A DNA stretch of 64,000 nt. It comes from Amycolatopsis sp. A133. Lineage in GTDB: Bacteria > Actinomycetota > Actinomycetes > Mycobacteriales > Pseudonocardiaceae. A program made the position numbers and the translations under genes. Positions 50,866 to 60,774 of this stretch are shown here, piece after piece (position 1 is the first letter of the stretch; the number at the start of each line of letters is the position of its first letter). The notes under the pieces are model-generated. The model had not been told where the DNA came from. It saw only the letters and a program-made list of their open reading frames with translations, and made no database searches. The stretch covers positions 62,001 through 126,000 of the forward strand of contig NZ_JAVHJU010000015.1 of NCBI RefSeq assembly GCF_031082405.1, written 5' to 3'.

Positions 50866-51990
50866 GTGCAGCCGCCTTCGCTCGCCGACGTCCCGCACCT
50901 CGGCCAGGTCGTCCCGTCCCTGCTCGCCGCGCTGGGGGTGCCCGGCTGCGGAGACACCCTCGCCCTCCCGGAGGCGCGCAGTGCTTGCGTGCTGCTCGTC
51001 GACGGGCTCGGCTGGGAGCTGCTCGCCGAGCACGCCGCGGACGCCCCGGTGCTGACCGAGCTCGCCCGCGAGCCGCTGCGCGTCGGCTTCCCGTCGACGA
51101 CGGCCGCCGGGGTCGCCGCCATCGGCACCGGGCTCGCGTCGGGCGAGCACGGCATGGTCGGCTACACCTTTGAAATGCCCGGCACGGGCGTGCTGAACGC
51201 GTTGCGCTGGTGCAGCCACGAGGACGGCGGCGACCTGCGCGGCGCGCTCCCGCCCCGCGAGGTGCAGCCGCTGCCGACGACGTTCGAGCGCGCCGCCGCC
51301 GCGGGTCTCGACGCGGCGGTGGTGTCGGCGGCCAAGCTCGCCGACACGGCACTGACCCGGGCCACCCAGAGCGGGGCGCGCTACGCCGGCGTCCACGCGC
51401 TGGGCGACCTCGCCGCGCGGACGCTGTCGGTGCTCGACGGGCGGGCGTTCTGCTACGCCTACCACAGCGAACTCGACCTGCTCGGGCACGTCTACGGCCC
51501 TGGCTCGGCCGCCTGGCGGATGCAGCTGCGGCAGATCGACCGGCTCGTCGAGTCCCTTGTGGACGGTCTGCCGCCCGGTGCGCTGCTCGCGGTGGTGGCC
51601 GACCACGGGATGGTGGCCGTCGACGACCAGCTCGACCTCGAAGACGCCCCCGAGCTGCTCGCCGGGGTGCGGACGTTCGGCGGCGAGATCCGGGCCCGCC
51701 ACGTCTACACCGAGCCGGGCGCGGCCGCGGACGTCCTCGCGACCTGGCGGGAGGTGCTCGGCGAGCGGGCGTGGGTGCGCTCGCGCGAGGAAGCCGTGGC
51801 CGAGGGCTGGTTCGGGCACACGGTCAGCGACCGGGTGCTGCCGCGCATCGGCGACGTCGTCGCCGCGGCCCGCGACCGGTTCGGGATGGTGCGGGGGCTC
51901 GCGGAAGCCGTGGAGACGTCGCTGGTCGGCCAGCACGGCTCGCTCACCACTGCCGAACAGCTGGTGCCGCTGGCGCTCGCGCAGGGGTGA
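50866..51990 (+). CDS. Alkaline phosphatase-superfamily nucleotide pyrophosphatase/phosphodiesterase
   Basis: A 374-residue protein from GTG 50866. The metal-binding core is CVLLVDGLGWELL (Asp), GFPSTTAAGVAAIGTG (nucleophile Thr), HSELDLLGHVYGPGS and VVADHGMV. This is the type-I phosphodiesterase/nucleotide pyrophosphatase layout. No signal peptide is evident, so it is probably cytoplasmic. The substrate is unknown. Confidence 0.88.
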   Translation: MQPPSLADVPHLGQVVPSLLAALGVPGCGDTLALPEARSACVLLVDGLGWELLAEHAADAPVLTELAREPLRVGFPSTTAAGVAAIGTGLASGEHGMVGYTFEMPGTGVLNALRWCSHEDGGDLRGALPPREVQPLPTTFERAAAAGLDAAVVSAAKLADTALTRATQSGARYAGVHALGDLAARTLSVLDGRAFCYAYHSELDLLGHVYGPGSAAWRMQLRQIDRLVESLVDGLPPGALLAVVADHGMVAVDDQLDLEDAPELLAGVRTFGGEIRARHVYTEPGAAADVLATWREVLGERAWVRSREEAVAEGWFGHTVSDRVLPRIGDVVAAARDRFGMVRGLAEAVETSLVGQHGSLTTAEQLVPLALAQG

Positions 51991-52002
51991 GCCGCACCCG
52001 TC

Positions 52003-52084
52003 CGGGCGACACGCGCTCCCGGCGGACCACACGCGTACCCGGCCGAGCGACCCACGTACCCGGACGGGCGACACGGGCGTCCGG
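52003..52084. repeat. Four degenerate 20-21 bp direct repeats
   Basis: Units begin at 52003, 52023, 52044 and 52065, with a consensus near CGGGCGACACGCGTACCCGG. They lie between the phosphodiesterase gene and the opine-dehydrogenase-like gene. Confidence 0.65.
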
Positions 52085-52170
52085 ATTTCCGGGAACGTGC
52101 TCCGGCGGGAACTTTCCCCCTCCCGGTGCCGACCAGTCCACTGCGTACCGGACTGACGGGAGTGGGCGGA

Positions 52171-53271
52171 ATGAGCGTGCTGGACGGGATCGGGGTCGTC
52201 GGGGCGGGCGGTGAGGGACGGGCCGTGGCCGCCCACCTCGCCGCGCGGGAGCTGCCCGTGCACCTGTACACGCGGGATCTCGGGGCCGTGGGCGAGATCG
52301 CGCGCCGCCGGGAGATCGTCGCGCGCGGGGTGCTCGACGGGCGGTTCCCGCTCCGGGAGGTGACCGCGGACCCGGCCGGGCTGGCCGCGCGCGCCGTCGT
52401 CCTGGTCGCCACCGTGACCACCGCCTACCCGGAGGTCGCCGCCCGGGTCGCGCCGCACCTGCGCCCGGGGCAGGTCGTGGTGCTGTTCTCCAGCAAGCTC
52501 TGCGGGAGCGTCGAGTTCGCCCACGCGCTCGCCGCCGCCGGGGCGCCGGACGTCGACGTCGTGGAGACCGACGCGCTGTTCGCCGCCCGGCCGTCCGGCA
52601 CCGACGGCGTCACCGTGCTCGGCGTCAAGGGCTGGAACCTGGTTTCCGGCAGCACCGCGGCCGCCGTCGCCCGGCGTGCCGGGCTGCTGCGCGAGTGGTT
52701 CCCGATGCTGGAGATCGCGCGCAACCCGGTGGAACGCGGCCTGCACGACTTCGGCGCGGTCGCGCACGTGCCGATCGCGCTCGCCAACCTCGGCACCATC
52801 GACCGCGCGGAGGAACTGCTCTTCTACGTCGAAGGCGTTTCGGCGCGCACGATCGCCTTGCTGGAGCGCACCGAGGCCGAGTTCGCCGCCGTCGCGCACG
52901 CCTACGGCGCCCGGTTGCTGCCCATGACCGAGGTCCTCGACCGCTACTACGGCTGCCCGGCCACGACGCTGCTCGACGCGCTGCGGACCGTGAAGCCGTA
53001 CCGGACGATCGCCGCGCCGACGAGCCTCGACCACCGATTCCTCACCGAGGACATCCGCTCCACGCTGGTGCCCCTGCAAGCACTCGCGCGGTGCGCCGGC
53101 GTCACCACGCCGATGGTCGACGCCGCGATCACGATCATGTCCGTGCTCGGCGGCGAGGACTTCCGCCGGACCGGCCGGACCCTCCACCGCCTCGGCTGGG
53201 ACGGCCTCGGCCACGACGCGATCCTGGACCGCTTGCGGGCCGGCGACCGGCCGGCGGACCGGGCGGCCTGA
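52171..53271 (+). CDS. NAD-binding opine-dehydrogenase-like protein
   Basis: A 366-residue protein from ATG 52171. The N-terminal Rossmann fold is GIGVVGAGGEGRAVAAHLAA. A C-terminal helical domain with GLHDFGAVAHVPIALANLGTID follows, resembling octopine/nopaline dehydrogenase and 6-phosphogluconate-dehydrogenase-like folds. The catalytic residue cannot be fixed with certainty. Repeats flank it on both sides. Start ribosome-binding sequence is weak. Confidence 0.78.
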   Translation: MSVLDGIGVVGAGGEGRAVAAHLAARELPVHLYTRDLGAVGEIARRREIVARGVLDGRFPLREVTADPAGLAARAVVLVATVTTAYPEVAARVAPHLRPGQVVVLFSSKLCGSVEFAHALAAAGAPDVDVVETDALFAARPSGTDGVTVLGVKGWNLVSGSTAAAVARRAGLLREWFPMLEIARNPVERGLHDFGAVAHVPIALANLGTIDRAEELLFYVEGVSARTIALLERTEAEFAAVAHAYGARLLPMTEVLDRYYGCPATTLLDALRTVKPYRTIAAPTSLDHRFLTEDIRSTLVPLQALARCAGVTTPMVDAAITIMSVLGGEDFRRTGRTLHRLGWDGLGHDAILDRLRAGDRPADRAA

Positions 53272-53289
53272 GCTCCGGCGGGTTTCTCA

Positions 53290-53373
53290 CGTGATTGGAC
53301 GGGCATCACGCGTGACTGGACGGGCATCACGCGTGACTGGACGGGCATCACGCGTGATTGGAGGGGCATCACC
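53290..53373. repeat. Four 21-bp tandem repeats
   Basis: The unit is CGTGACTGGACGGGCATCAC plus G; units start at 53290, 53311, 53332 and 53353, and a decayed fifth follows. Units 2 and 3 are identical. The junction of units 3 and 4 contains the perfect palindrome ATCACGCGTGAT. Confidence 0.9.
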
Positions 53374-53454
53374 TGTGATCGGAGGGTCGGTTCGCGGGCC
53401 GGGACGGTCGGTTCGGTGGGGGCTGGGTGTGGCGGGGCGGCTACCGTTTCGGGC

Positions 53455-53760
53455 GTGCCACGACGCAACCGTCCCGGCCGCCGTTCGGACGGCGGGCTGC
53501 CCGAACGGGACCTCGGTGCCGCCACCGGGTGGGCCCGGGCCGAATCCGGGTCGGACGGCGACTGGCTGGTCCGGACCGTGCCGGGGGCCCAGGCCACCAA
53601 GTTCTACCGCTGTCCCGGCTGCGACCACGAGATCCGGCCGGGCACGCCGCACCTCGTCGTCTGGCCCGCCGACGAGACCGGCTCGGTCGCCGACCGGCGG
53701 CACTGGCACCGCCCCTGCTGGGACGCCCGCGCGCGGCGACGGCCGCACCGCCGCCGGTGA
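53455..53760 (+). CDS. Small zinc-ribbon protein (often annotated ATP/GTP-binding)
   Basis: A 101-residue protein from GTG 53455 (reading VPRRNRPGRRS). FYRCPGCDHEIRPGTPHLVVWP and RRHWHRPCWDAR form a probable zinc site with CxxC and His/Cys ligands. The N- and C-termini are very basic. Similar actinobacterial proteins are misleadingly labelled ATP/GTP-binding; no P-loop is present. Function is unknown, though nucleic-acid binding is plausible. Confidence 0.75.
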   Translation: MPRRNRPGRRSDGGLPERDLGAATGWARAESGSDGDWLVRTVPGAQATKFYRCPGCDHEIRPGTPHLVVWPADETGSVADRRHWHRPCWDARARRRPHRRR

Positions 53761-53793
53761 TTTTCGCTCTGGAGTTGTCAAACACCGCCCGGC

Positions 53794-54291
53794 TCAGCGC
53801 CGGTAGTGCCGCGACATCGCGCCGTCGTACATCTCCTCCGTGTACTCGGTGAAGCCGAGCCGTTCGGCCACCCGCAGCGACGGCTTGTTGTCGAGGCTCA
53901 CGCTCGCCAGCACCGGCAGGGACGGCAGCTCGCGGGCGCACCACTCCAGGACCGCCTGCCCCGCCTCGACCGCGTAGCCCTTGCCCCACGCCGACGGCCG
54001 GAACCGGTAGCCGAGGTTCAGCACCTTCTCGCCGTGGAACTCCCGGAACCGCACGCCGCACACGCCGATCACCTCGGCGCCGCCGCGTTCGAGCACCGCG
54101 GGGTAGCCGAACCCGTGCTCGGCCCAGTGCGCCAGCCAGGCCGAGAACATCGCCGACGCGCCCGGGACGTCGGGCGGGTCGGGGTTGAACCGGTTGGTGC
54201 GCGGGTCGGTGTGGATGTCGACCATCGCCTGCCGGTCCGCCTCGCGGGGCGGACGCAGCAGGAGCCGGTCGGTTTCGATGTCGGTGAACAC
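53794..54291 (-). CDS. GNAT-family N-acetyltransferase
   Basis: A 165-residue RimJ/RimL-like acetyltransferase: TDRLLLRPPREADRQAMVDIHTDPRTNRF at the start, GYRFRPSAWGKGYAVEAGQAVL (acetyl-CoA loop) and SVSLDNKPSLRVAERLGF. GTG 54291 is chosen because the alternative ATG 54333 would overlap the divergent hydrolase start. The substrate is unknown. Confidence 0.85.
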   Translation of the reverse strand: MFTDIETDRLLLRPPREADRQAMVDIHTDPRTNRFNPDPPDVPGASAMFSAWLAHWAEHGFGYPAVLERGGAEVIGVCGVRFREFHGEKVLNLGYRFRPSAWGKGYAVEAGQAVLEWCARELPSLPVLASVSLDNKPSLRVAERLGFTEYTEEMYDGAMSRHYRR

Positions 54292-54322
54292 ATCGGCGAA
54301 GCTAGCCAGGGGGTCCGACAAA

Positions 54323-55099
54323 ATGACGCGCATGACCGAACTGCCGCTGGTCCTCCTCCACGCCTTCCCTCTGGATTCCCGCATGTGGGACGCGGTGCGC
54401 GAGCCCCTCGCTTCACACCTTCGGGTGATCACACCGGACCAGCGCGGGCTCGGCCGCTCGCCGCTGCCGGAGACCGATCGCGAACCGAGCCTCGAAGACG
54501 CCGCGCGCGACGTCGTCGCCCTGCTCGACCGGCTGGAACTCGACCGCGTCGTGCTCGGCGGCTGCTCGATGGGCGGCTACCTCGCCATGGCCGTGCTGCG
54601 GTTCGCGCCCGAGCGCGTCGGCGGGCTCGTACTCATCGACACCAAGGCCACGCCCGACACGCCCGAGGCCGCGCAGACGAGGCTGGACGTCGCCGAGCGC
54701 GTCGACGCGGAGGGCATCAAGGGCTGGCTGGCCGAAGCCAACCTGCCGAATCTGCTGACCGAGTCCACCCGGGCCGAGCGTCCCGAGGTCGTCGAAACCG
54801 TGCGGGCGATCATCGAGGCACAGCCGCCGACCGGGATCTCGTGGACGGCGCTGGCGCTGCGGACCCGGCCCGGCTCGCTGGACCTGCTGCGGGACTCCGG
54901 CGTCCCGGCGCTGGTCATCGTCGGCGAAGAGGACCCGATCACCCCGGTGGCGGCGGCGAGCGAGATGGCCGAGGTCATGGACGGCGCGACGCTCGTGGTG
55001 GTGCCCGGCGCCGGGCACCTGACCCCGCTCGAAGCTCCCGCGGACGTCGTCGAGGCGATCCTCTCCTGGTACCCGTCGACTCACGAACGCGAGAAGTAG
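54323..55099 (+). CDS. Alpha/beta hydrolase
   Basis: A 258-residue protein. LVLLHAFPLDSRMWDAV gives the oxyanion region, the nucleophile elbow is GGCSMGGYLA, the acid is probably in IVGEEDPITP and the histidine in VPGAGHLTPLEAP. It resembles 3-oxoadipate enol-lactonase/haloperoxidase-like hydrolases. ATG 54323 (MTRMTEL) follows CAGGGGG; ATG 54332 is possible. Its end overlaps the convergent phosphotransferase by 19 nt. Confidence 0.88.
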   Translation: MTRMTELPLVLLHAFPLDSRMWDAVREPLASHLRVITPDQRGLGRSPLPETDREPSLEDAARDVVALLDRLELDRVVLGGCSMGGYLAMAVLRFAPERVGGLVLIDTKATPDTPEAAQTRLDVAERVDAEGIKGWLAEANLPNLLTESTRAERPEVVETVRAIIEAQPPTGISWTALALRTRPGSLDLLRDSGVPALVIVGEEDPITPVAAASEMAEVMDGATLVVVPGAGHLTPLEAPADVVEAILSWYPSTHEREK

Positions 55100-55911
55100 G
55101 CGGCGAGCGCGGAGCGGGCTTCGGGGAGCCGGTGCGGGAATCGCTGGGCGACGACGAAGCGCCAGGCGACGGCGAAGAGTTCTCGCAGCCGCGTGTACGC
55201 GCGAAGGGCGTCGCCGGGCACCGTGCCGGGGTAGGCGGCCAGGTACTCCGGGCCGCCCTGCCGCGCGAGGATGCCCAGGTCCCAGGCGAGCGGCCCGCGC
55301 CAGGTGTCCTCGAAGTCCAGCCAGCAGGGCCCGGCCGCCGTCGCGATCAGGTTGCCGGGGTGCGCGTCGCCGTGCAGCGGCTGGACGGGGCCGTCCGGCA
55401 GCGCGGCTTCGACCCGGGCGGCCTCGGCGCGCAGGCGGGGTGCCGCGCCGTCCAGGTCGTGCCGGCCGAGGACCCGGTCCAGCTCGTCCAGCGGCCCGCG
55501 GCGGGGCAGTTCGCCGGGGTACTCGCGCAGGGTCGCATGCACCTCGGCGAGCGAGCGCGCGACGACGTCCGGTGCGTACCGGTGGCCCGGTTCGTGCGGC
55601 GTGTGGTGCCAGAGCGTGACCGGCAGCCCGTCCGCGAAATGGGGTCCGGCCGGGGGATCCGCGGTGGGTGAGACGACGAGCACACCACGGTCCGTGAGGA
55701 ACCGCGAGAGGGCGACGTCGCGCGCCAGCGAGGGGGCCGGTTCCGGCCGGAGCAGCCGGGTCGTCGCGGGCACCCTGGCGACCAGCGGACCCAGTCTCAC
55801 CAGCACGTTCGACCGCTCGTGCAGCACGTCGGGATCGTGGGCGGGCAAGCCCAGCCGGGTGGTCACGGCGCGGGCCGCGCGCACCGCCGCGCGGGTGTAG
55901 TCGTCGGCCAC
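55081..55911 (-). CDS. Aminoglycoside phosphotransferase-family kinase
   Basis: A 276-residue protein-kinase-like enzyme. The catalytic loop is PLHGDAHPGNLIAT and the metal motif LDFEDTWRGPLAWDLG. The N-lobe is short (SNVLVRLGPLVARVPATT). These proteins phosphorylate many small molecules, so antibiotic resistance should not be assumed. It starts at GTG 55911, divergent from ctaD. Confidence 0.87.
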   Translation of the reverse strand: MADDYTRAAVRAARAVTTRLGLPAHDPDVLHERSNVLVRLGPLVARVPATTRLLRPEPAPSLARDVALSRFLTDRGVLVVSPTADPPAGPHFADGLPVTLWHHTPHEPGHRYAPDVVARSLAEVHATLREYPGELPRRGPLDELDRVLGRHDLDGAAPRLRAEAARVEAALPDGPVQPLHGDAHPGNLIATAAGPCWLDFEDTWRGPLAWDLGILARQGGPEYLAAYPGTVPGDALRAYTRLRELFAVAWRFVVAQRFPHRLPEARSALAAYFSRS

Positions 55912-56046
55912 GCCCCGATCTTGCCAGCCGGTGCGCGCGACTGTCGGTAGCGAGGGCTACGATCCCCCTAAGCCACCGGATCAGGCCTTCACGGGCCCCG
56001 GTGGCGCGACGATGACCACCACAAGGTTTCAGTGTTGGAGGCAGGA

Positions 56047-57834
56047 GTGACGGCCGTAGCCCCCAAGCCGATCGCGACGCGCCCGTACCCCGCGCGCGAG
56101 TCGGTCAAGGGTTCGTACCTGCTGCGGTTGTTCCGCACGACGGACCACAAGCAGATCGGGATCATGTACCTGGTCACGTCGTTCGCCTTCTTCATGGCGG
56201 GCGGCGCGATGGCCATGCTGATCCGCACCGAGCTGGCGCGGCCCGGGCAGCAGTTCCTTTCGCAGGAGCAGTACAACCAGCTGTTCACCATGCACGGCAC
56301 GGTGATGCTGCTGCTGTACGCGACCCCGATCCTCTTCGGCTTCGCGAACTTCATCCTGCCGCTGCAGATCGGCTCGCCGGACGTCGCCTTCCCGCGGCTG
56401 AACGCGTTCTCGTACTGGCTGTACCTCTTCGGCGGCCTGATCGTGATGTCCGGCTTCCTGACGCCGGGTGGCGCCGCCGACTTCGGCTGGTTCGCCTACA
56501 CCCCGCTGTCGGACGCCATCCACTCGCCGGGCGTCGGCGCGGACCTCTGGATCTCCGGCCTGGTGATCGGTGGTCTCGGCACCATCCTCGGTGCGGTCAA
56601 CATGATCACCACCGTGGTCTGCCTGCGCGCGCCGGGCATGACGATGTACCGGATGCCGATCTTCACCTGGAACATCCTGGTCACGAGCATCCTGGTCCTG
56701 CTCGCCTTCCCGATCCTGACCGCGGCCCTGATGGGCCTGCTGGCGGACCGGCACCTCGGGGCGCACGTGTTCGACCCCGAAAACGGCGGCGTGATCCTCT
56801 GGCAGCACCTCTTCTGGTTCTTCGGCCATCCCGAGGTCTACATCGTCGCGCTACCGTTCTTCGGGATCGTGTCGGAGATCTTCCCGGTGTTCAGCCGCAA
56901 GCCGCTGTTCGGCTACAAGAGCCTGGTCTGGGCGACGCTGGCCATCGCGGCGCTGTCGGTCGCGGTGTGGGCGCACCACATGTACGCCACCGGCGCCGTG
57001 CTGCTGCCGTTCTTCTCCTTCATGACGTTCCTGATCGCCGTTCCGACCGGCATCAAGTTCTTCAACTGGATCGGCACGATGTGGAAGGGCCAGCTGTCCT
57101 TCGAGACGCCGATGATCTTCTCGATGGGCTTCATCGTCACGTTCCTCTTCGGTGGCCTGACCGGCATCATGCTGGCCGCGCCGGCGATCGACTTCCACGT
57201 GTCGGACAGCTACTTCGTCGTCGCGCACTTCCACTACGTGCTCTACGGCACGATCGTGTTCGCCACCTTCGCCGGCATCTACTTCTGGTTCCCGAAGATC
57301 ACCGGCCGGATGATGGACGAGAAGCTCGGCAAGTGGCACTTCTGGACCACGTTCATCGGCTTCCACATGACGTTCCTCGTCCAGCACTGGCTGGGTGCCG
57401 AGGGCATGCCGCGCCGGTACGCGGACTACCTGTCCAGCGACGGGTTCACCACGCTGAACACGATCTCCACGATCGGCGCGTACATCCTCGGTGCCTCGAC
57501 GCTGCCGTTCATCTGGAACGTCTTCAAGAGCTACCGGTACGGCGAGATCGTCACGGTGGACGACCCGTGGGGCTACGGCAACTCGCTCGAGTGGGCGACG
57601 TCCTGCCCGCCGCCGCGGCACAACTTCACCGAGCTGCCCCGGATCCGCTCCGAGCGGCCCGCGTTCGAGCTGCACTACCCGCACATGCTCGAGCGCATCC
57701 ACAACGAGGGCGAGATCGGCTTCTTCGGGAAGCAGAAGGTCAACAGCCACGCGGCGCCTTCGCAGCTGCTCACCGAAGCGGTGATCCCGGGAGACCACTC
57801 CAAGGACAACGCGAGCGAGCAAGGCGACAAGTAA
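56047..57834 (+). CDS. ctaD: Cytochrome c oxidase subunit I
   Basis: Haem-copper catalytic subunit of the aa3 oxidase, 595 residues with 12 helices. The start is GTG 56047 ([15 protein letters not shown]), with GGAGGCAGGA just upstream. Haem and copper ligands are seen in [25 protein letters not shown] (His-Tyr cross-link), VWAHHMY and [10 protein letters not shown]. As in other actinobacteria the gene stands apart from ctaC and ctaE and is followed by serB. Confidence 0.97.
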   Translation: MTAVAPKPIATRPYPARESVKGSYLLRLFRTTDHKQIGIMYLVTSFAFFMAGGAMAMLIRTELARPGQQFLSQEQYNQLFTMHGTVMLLLYATPILFGFANFILPLQIGSPDVAFPRLNAFSYWLYLFGGLIVMSGFLTPGGAADFGWFAYTPLSDAIHSPGVGADLWISGLVIGGLGTILGAVNMITTVVCLRAPGMTMYRMPIFTWNILVTSILVLLAFPILTAALMGLLADRHLGAHVFDPENGGVILWQHLFWFFGHPEVYIVALPFFGIVSEIFPVFSRKPLFGYKSLVWATLAIAALSVAVWAHHMYATGAVLLPFFSFMTFLIAVPTGIKFFNWIGTMWKGQLSFETPMIFSMGFIVTFLFGGLTGIMLAAPAIDFHVSDSYFVVAHFHYVLYGTIVFATFAGIYFWFPKITGRMMDEKLGKWHFWTTFIGFHMTFLVQHWLGAEGMPRRYADYLSSDGFTTLNTISTIGAYILGASTLPFIWNVFKSYRYGEIVTVDDPWGYGNSLEWATSCPPPRHNFTELPRIRSERPAFELHYPHMLERIHNEGEIGFFGKQKVNSHAAPSQLLTEAVIPGDHSKDNASEQGDK

Positions 57835-57850
57835 CACCCCCGATCGAGTG

Positions 57851-57887
57851 AGCGCGTGCCCGGCTTTTGTGAAGCCGGGCACGCGCT
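57851..57887 (+). terminator. Strong hairpin terminator after ctaD
   Basis: A perfect 16-bp stem (AGCGCGTGCCCGGCTT and its complement) with loop TTGTG, followed by CTACTT. It lies 17 nt after the ctaD stop. Confidence 0.9.
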
Positions 57888-57948
57888 CTACTTATGTCCG
57901 ACCGCGGACCGGCAGACTGGCTGGGCAGCGTTGCCGAACGAGGGATGA

Positions 57949-59957
<2,009 letters not shown>

Positions 59958-59973
59958 GCCGGTTGGAGCGGGC

Positions 59974-60378
59974 ATGGAACTCGAAGTACAGCGCGACGGG
60001 CAGCACGCGTTCGTGGGGCGCAACGACCGGGGTGCCGAGGTCCGGATCGGCCGAAAAGGCGCCGAAGGGGCCTTCTCGCCCGCGGAGCTGCTGCAGCTCG
60101 CCGTTGCGGGCTGCAGCGCGGTGACCGCGGAGGAGCTGATCACCCGGCGGATCGGCGAAGACGCGAAGTTCCGGGTCGGCGTCACGGCCGATCGGCGTGA
60201 GGGCGCTTCGGAGCTGGACGCCGTCCACGTCGCTTTTGATGTCGACGTGTCGACTTTGACGGCGGATCAACGGGACGCGCTGGCCGGCGCCGTGGACCGG
60301 GCGATCGACCGGCTCTGCACGGTGAGCCGCACCCTCAAGAAGGGGATTCCGGTGACGGAAACCTTCCCGCAGGCCTAG
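59974..60378 (+). CDS. OsmC/Ohr-family protein
   Basis: A 134-residue protein resembling OsmC-type peroxide-detoxifying enzymes. The two expected cysteines are in VAGCSAVTAEEL and RLCTVSRTLKKG. An N-terminal beta hairpin (MELEVQRDGQHAFVGRN) fits. The stop shares CTAG with the convergent hypothetical gene. It may be co-transcribed with serB and pth2. Confidence 0.9.
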   Translation: MELEVQRDGQHAFVGRNDRGAEVRIGRKGAEGAFSPAELLQLAVAGCSAVTAEELITRRIGEDAKFRVGVTADRREGASELDAVHVAFDVDVSTLTADQRDALAGAVDRAIDRLCTVSRTLKKGIPVTETFPQA

Positions 60379-60716
60379 TTCGAAGCGGATTCCCAGACCA
60401 CGTAGGCCTGGTCGGCGTCGGTCGTCATGGCTTCGATGAACTTCTCGTTGTCGAAGCCCGGCAGGGACTGCAGGCGCTCGATGAGCGCGTCGGCCGCCGG
60501 GTCGCCGCTGGGGACCGCGGTGCCCTTGCCGTCGGTGCCCACGAGCATGAAGAACACGTCTTCGTTCCACGGGCCGTCGGGGATGACCCGCACCATCACC
60601 GAGGACAGCTCGGACCACGTGACGGCCTCTTCGCTGCCGTCCGCGAGCCGCCGCCGCACTCCGGTGTCGTCGACGCTGACGGTCCGGGACTGGGCGCTGG
60701 ACGAATCCTGGGTCAA
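60375..60716 (-). CDS. Conserved actinobacterial protein of unknown function
   Basis: A 113-residue soluble protein without signal peptide. It begins MTQDSSSAQSRTVSVDDTGVRRRLADGSEEAVTWSELSSVMV, with a beta-rich middle (VRVIPDGPWNEDVFFMLVG) and a helical end. No catalytic motif is seen. The gene lies downstream of the helicase on the same strand with a 58-bp gap. Confidence 0.7.
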   Translation of the reverse strand: MTQDSSSAQSRTVSVDDTGVRRRLADGSEEAVTWSELSSVMVRVIPDGPWNEDVFFMLVGTDGKGTAVPSGDPAADALIERLQSLPGFDNEKFIEAMTTDADQAYVVWESASN

Positions 60717-60774
60717 CCGGTGCTCCCTTGTTGCTTCGGTTGCTTCACCGTACCGGGCGCGGCCGTGGACCGCG

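Noticed and set aside
50605..53214. Long minus-strand frame containing fmdB
   Set aside because: Only the last 71 codons look like a protein (FmdB). The upstream part is a shadow of the phosphodiesterase and opine-dehydrogenase-like genes.
53290..53373. CRISPR array
   Set aside because: The repeats are contiguous with no variable spacers, the unit is only 21 bp, and no cas gene is nearby.
53455..53760. ATP/GTP-binding protein
   Set aside because: No Walker A or other nucleotide motif; the visible feature is a zinc-ribbon-like Cys/His arrangement.
55081..55911. Aminoglycoside resistance gene
   Set aside because: Only the generic kinase motifs are present. The family phosphorylates many metabolites and the context gives no resistance link.
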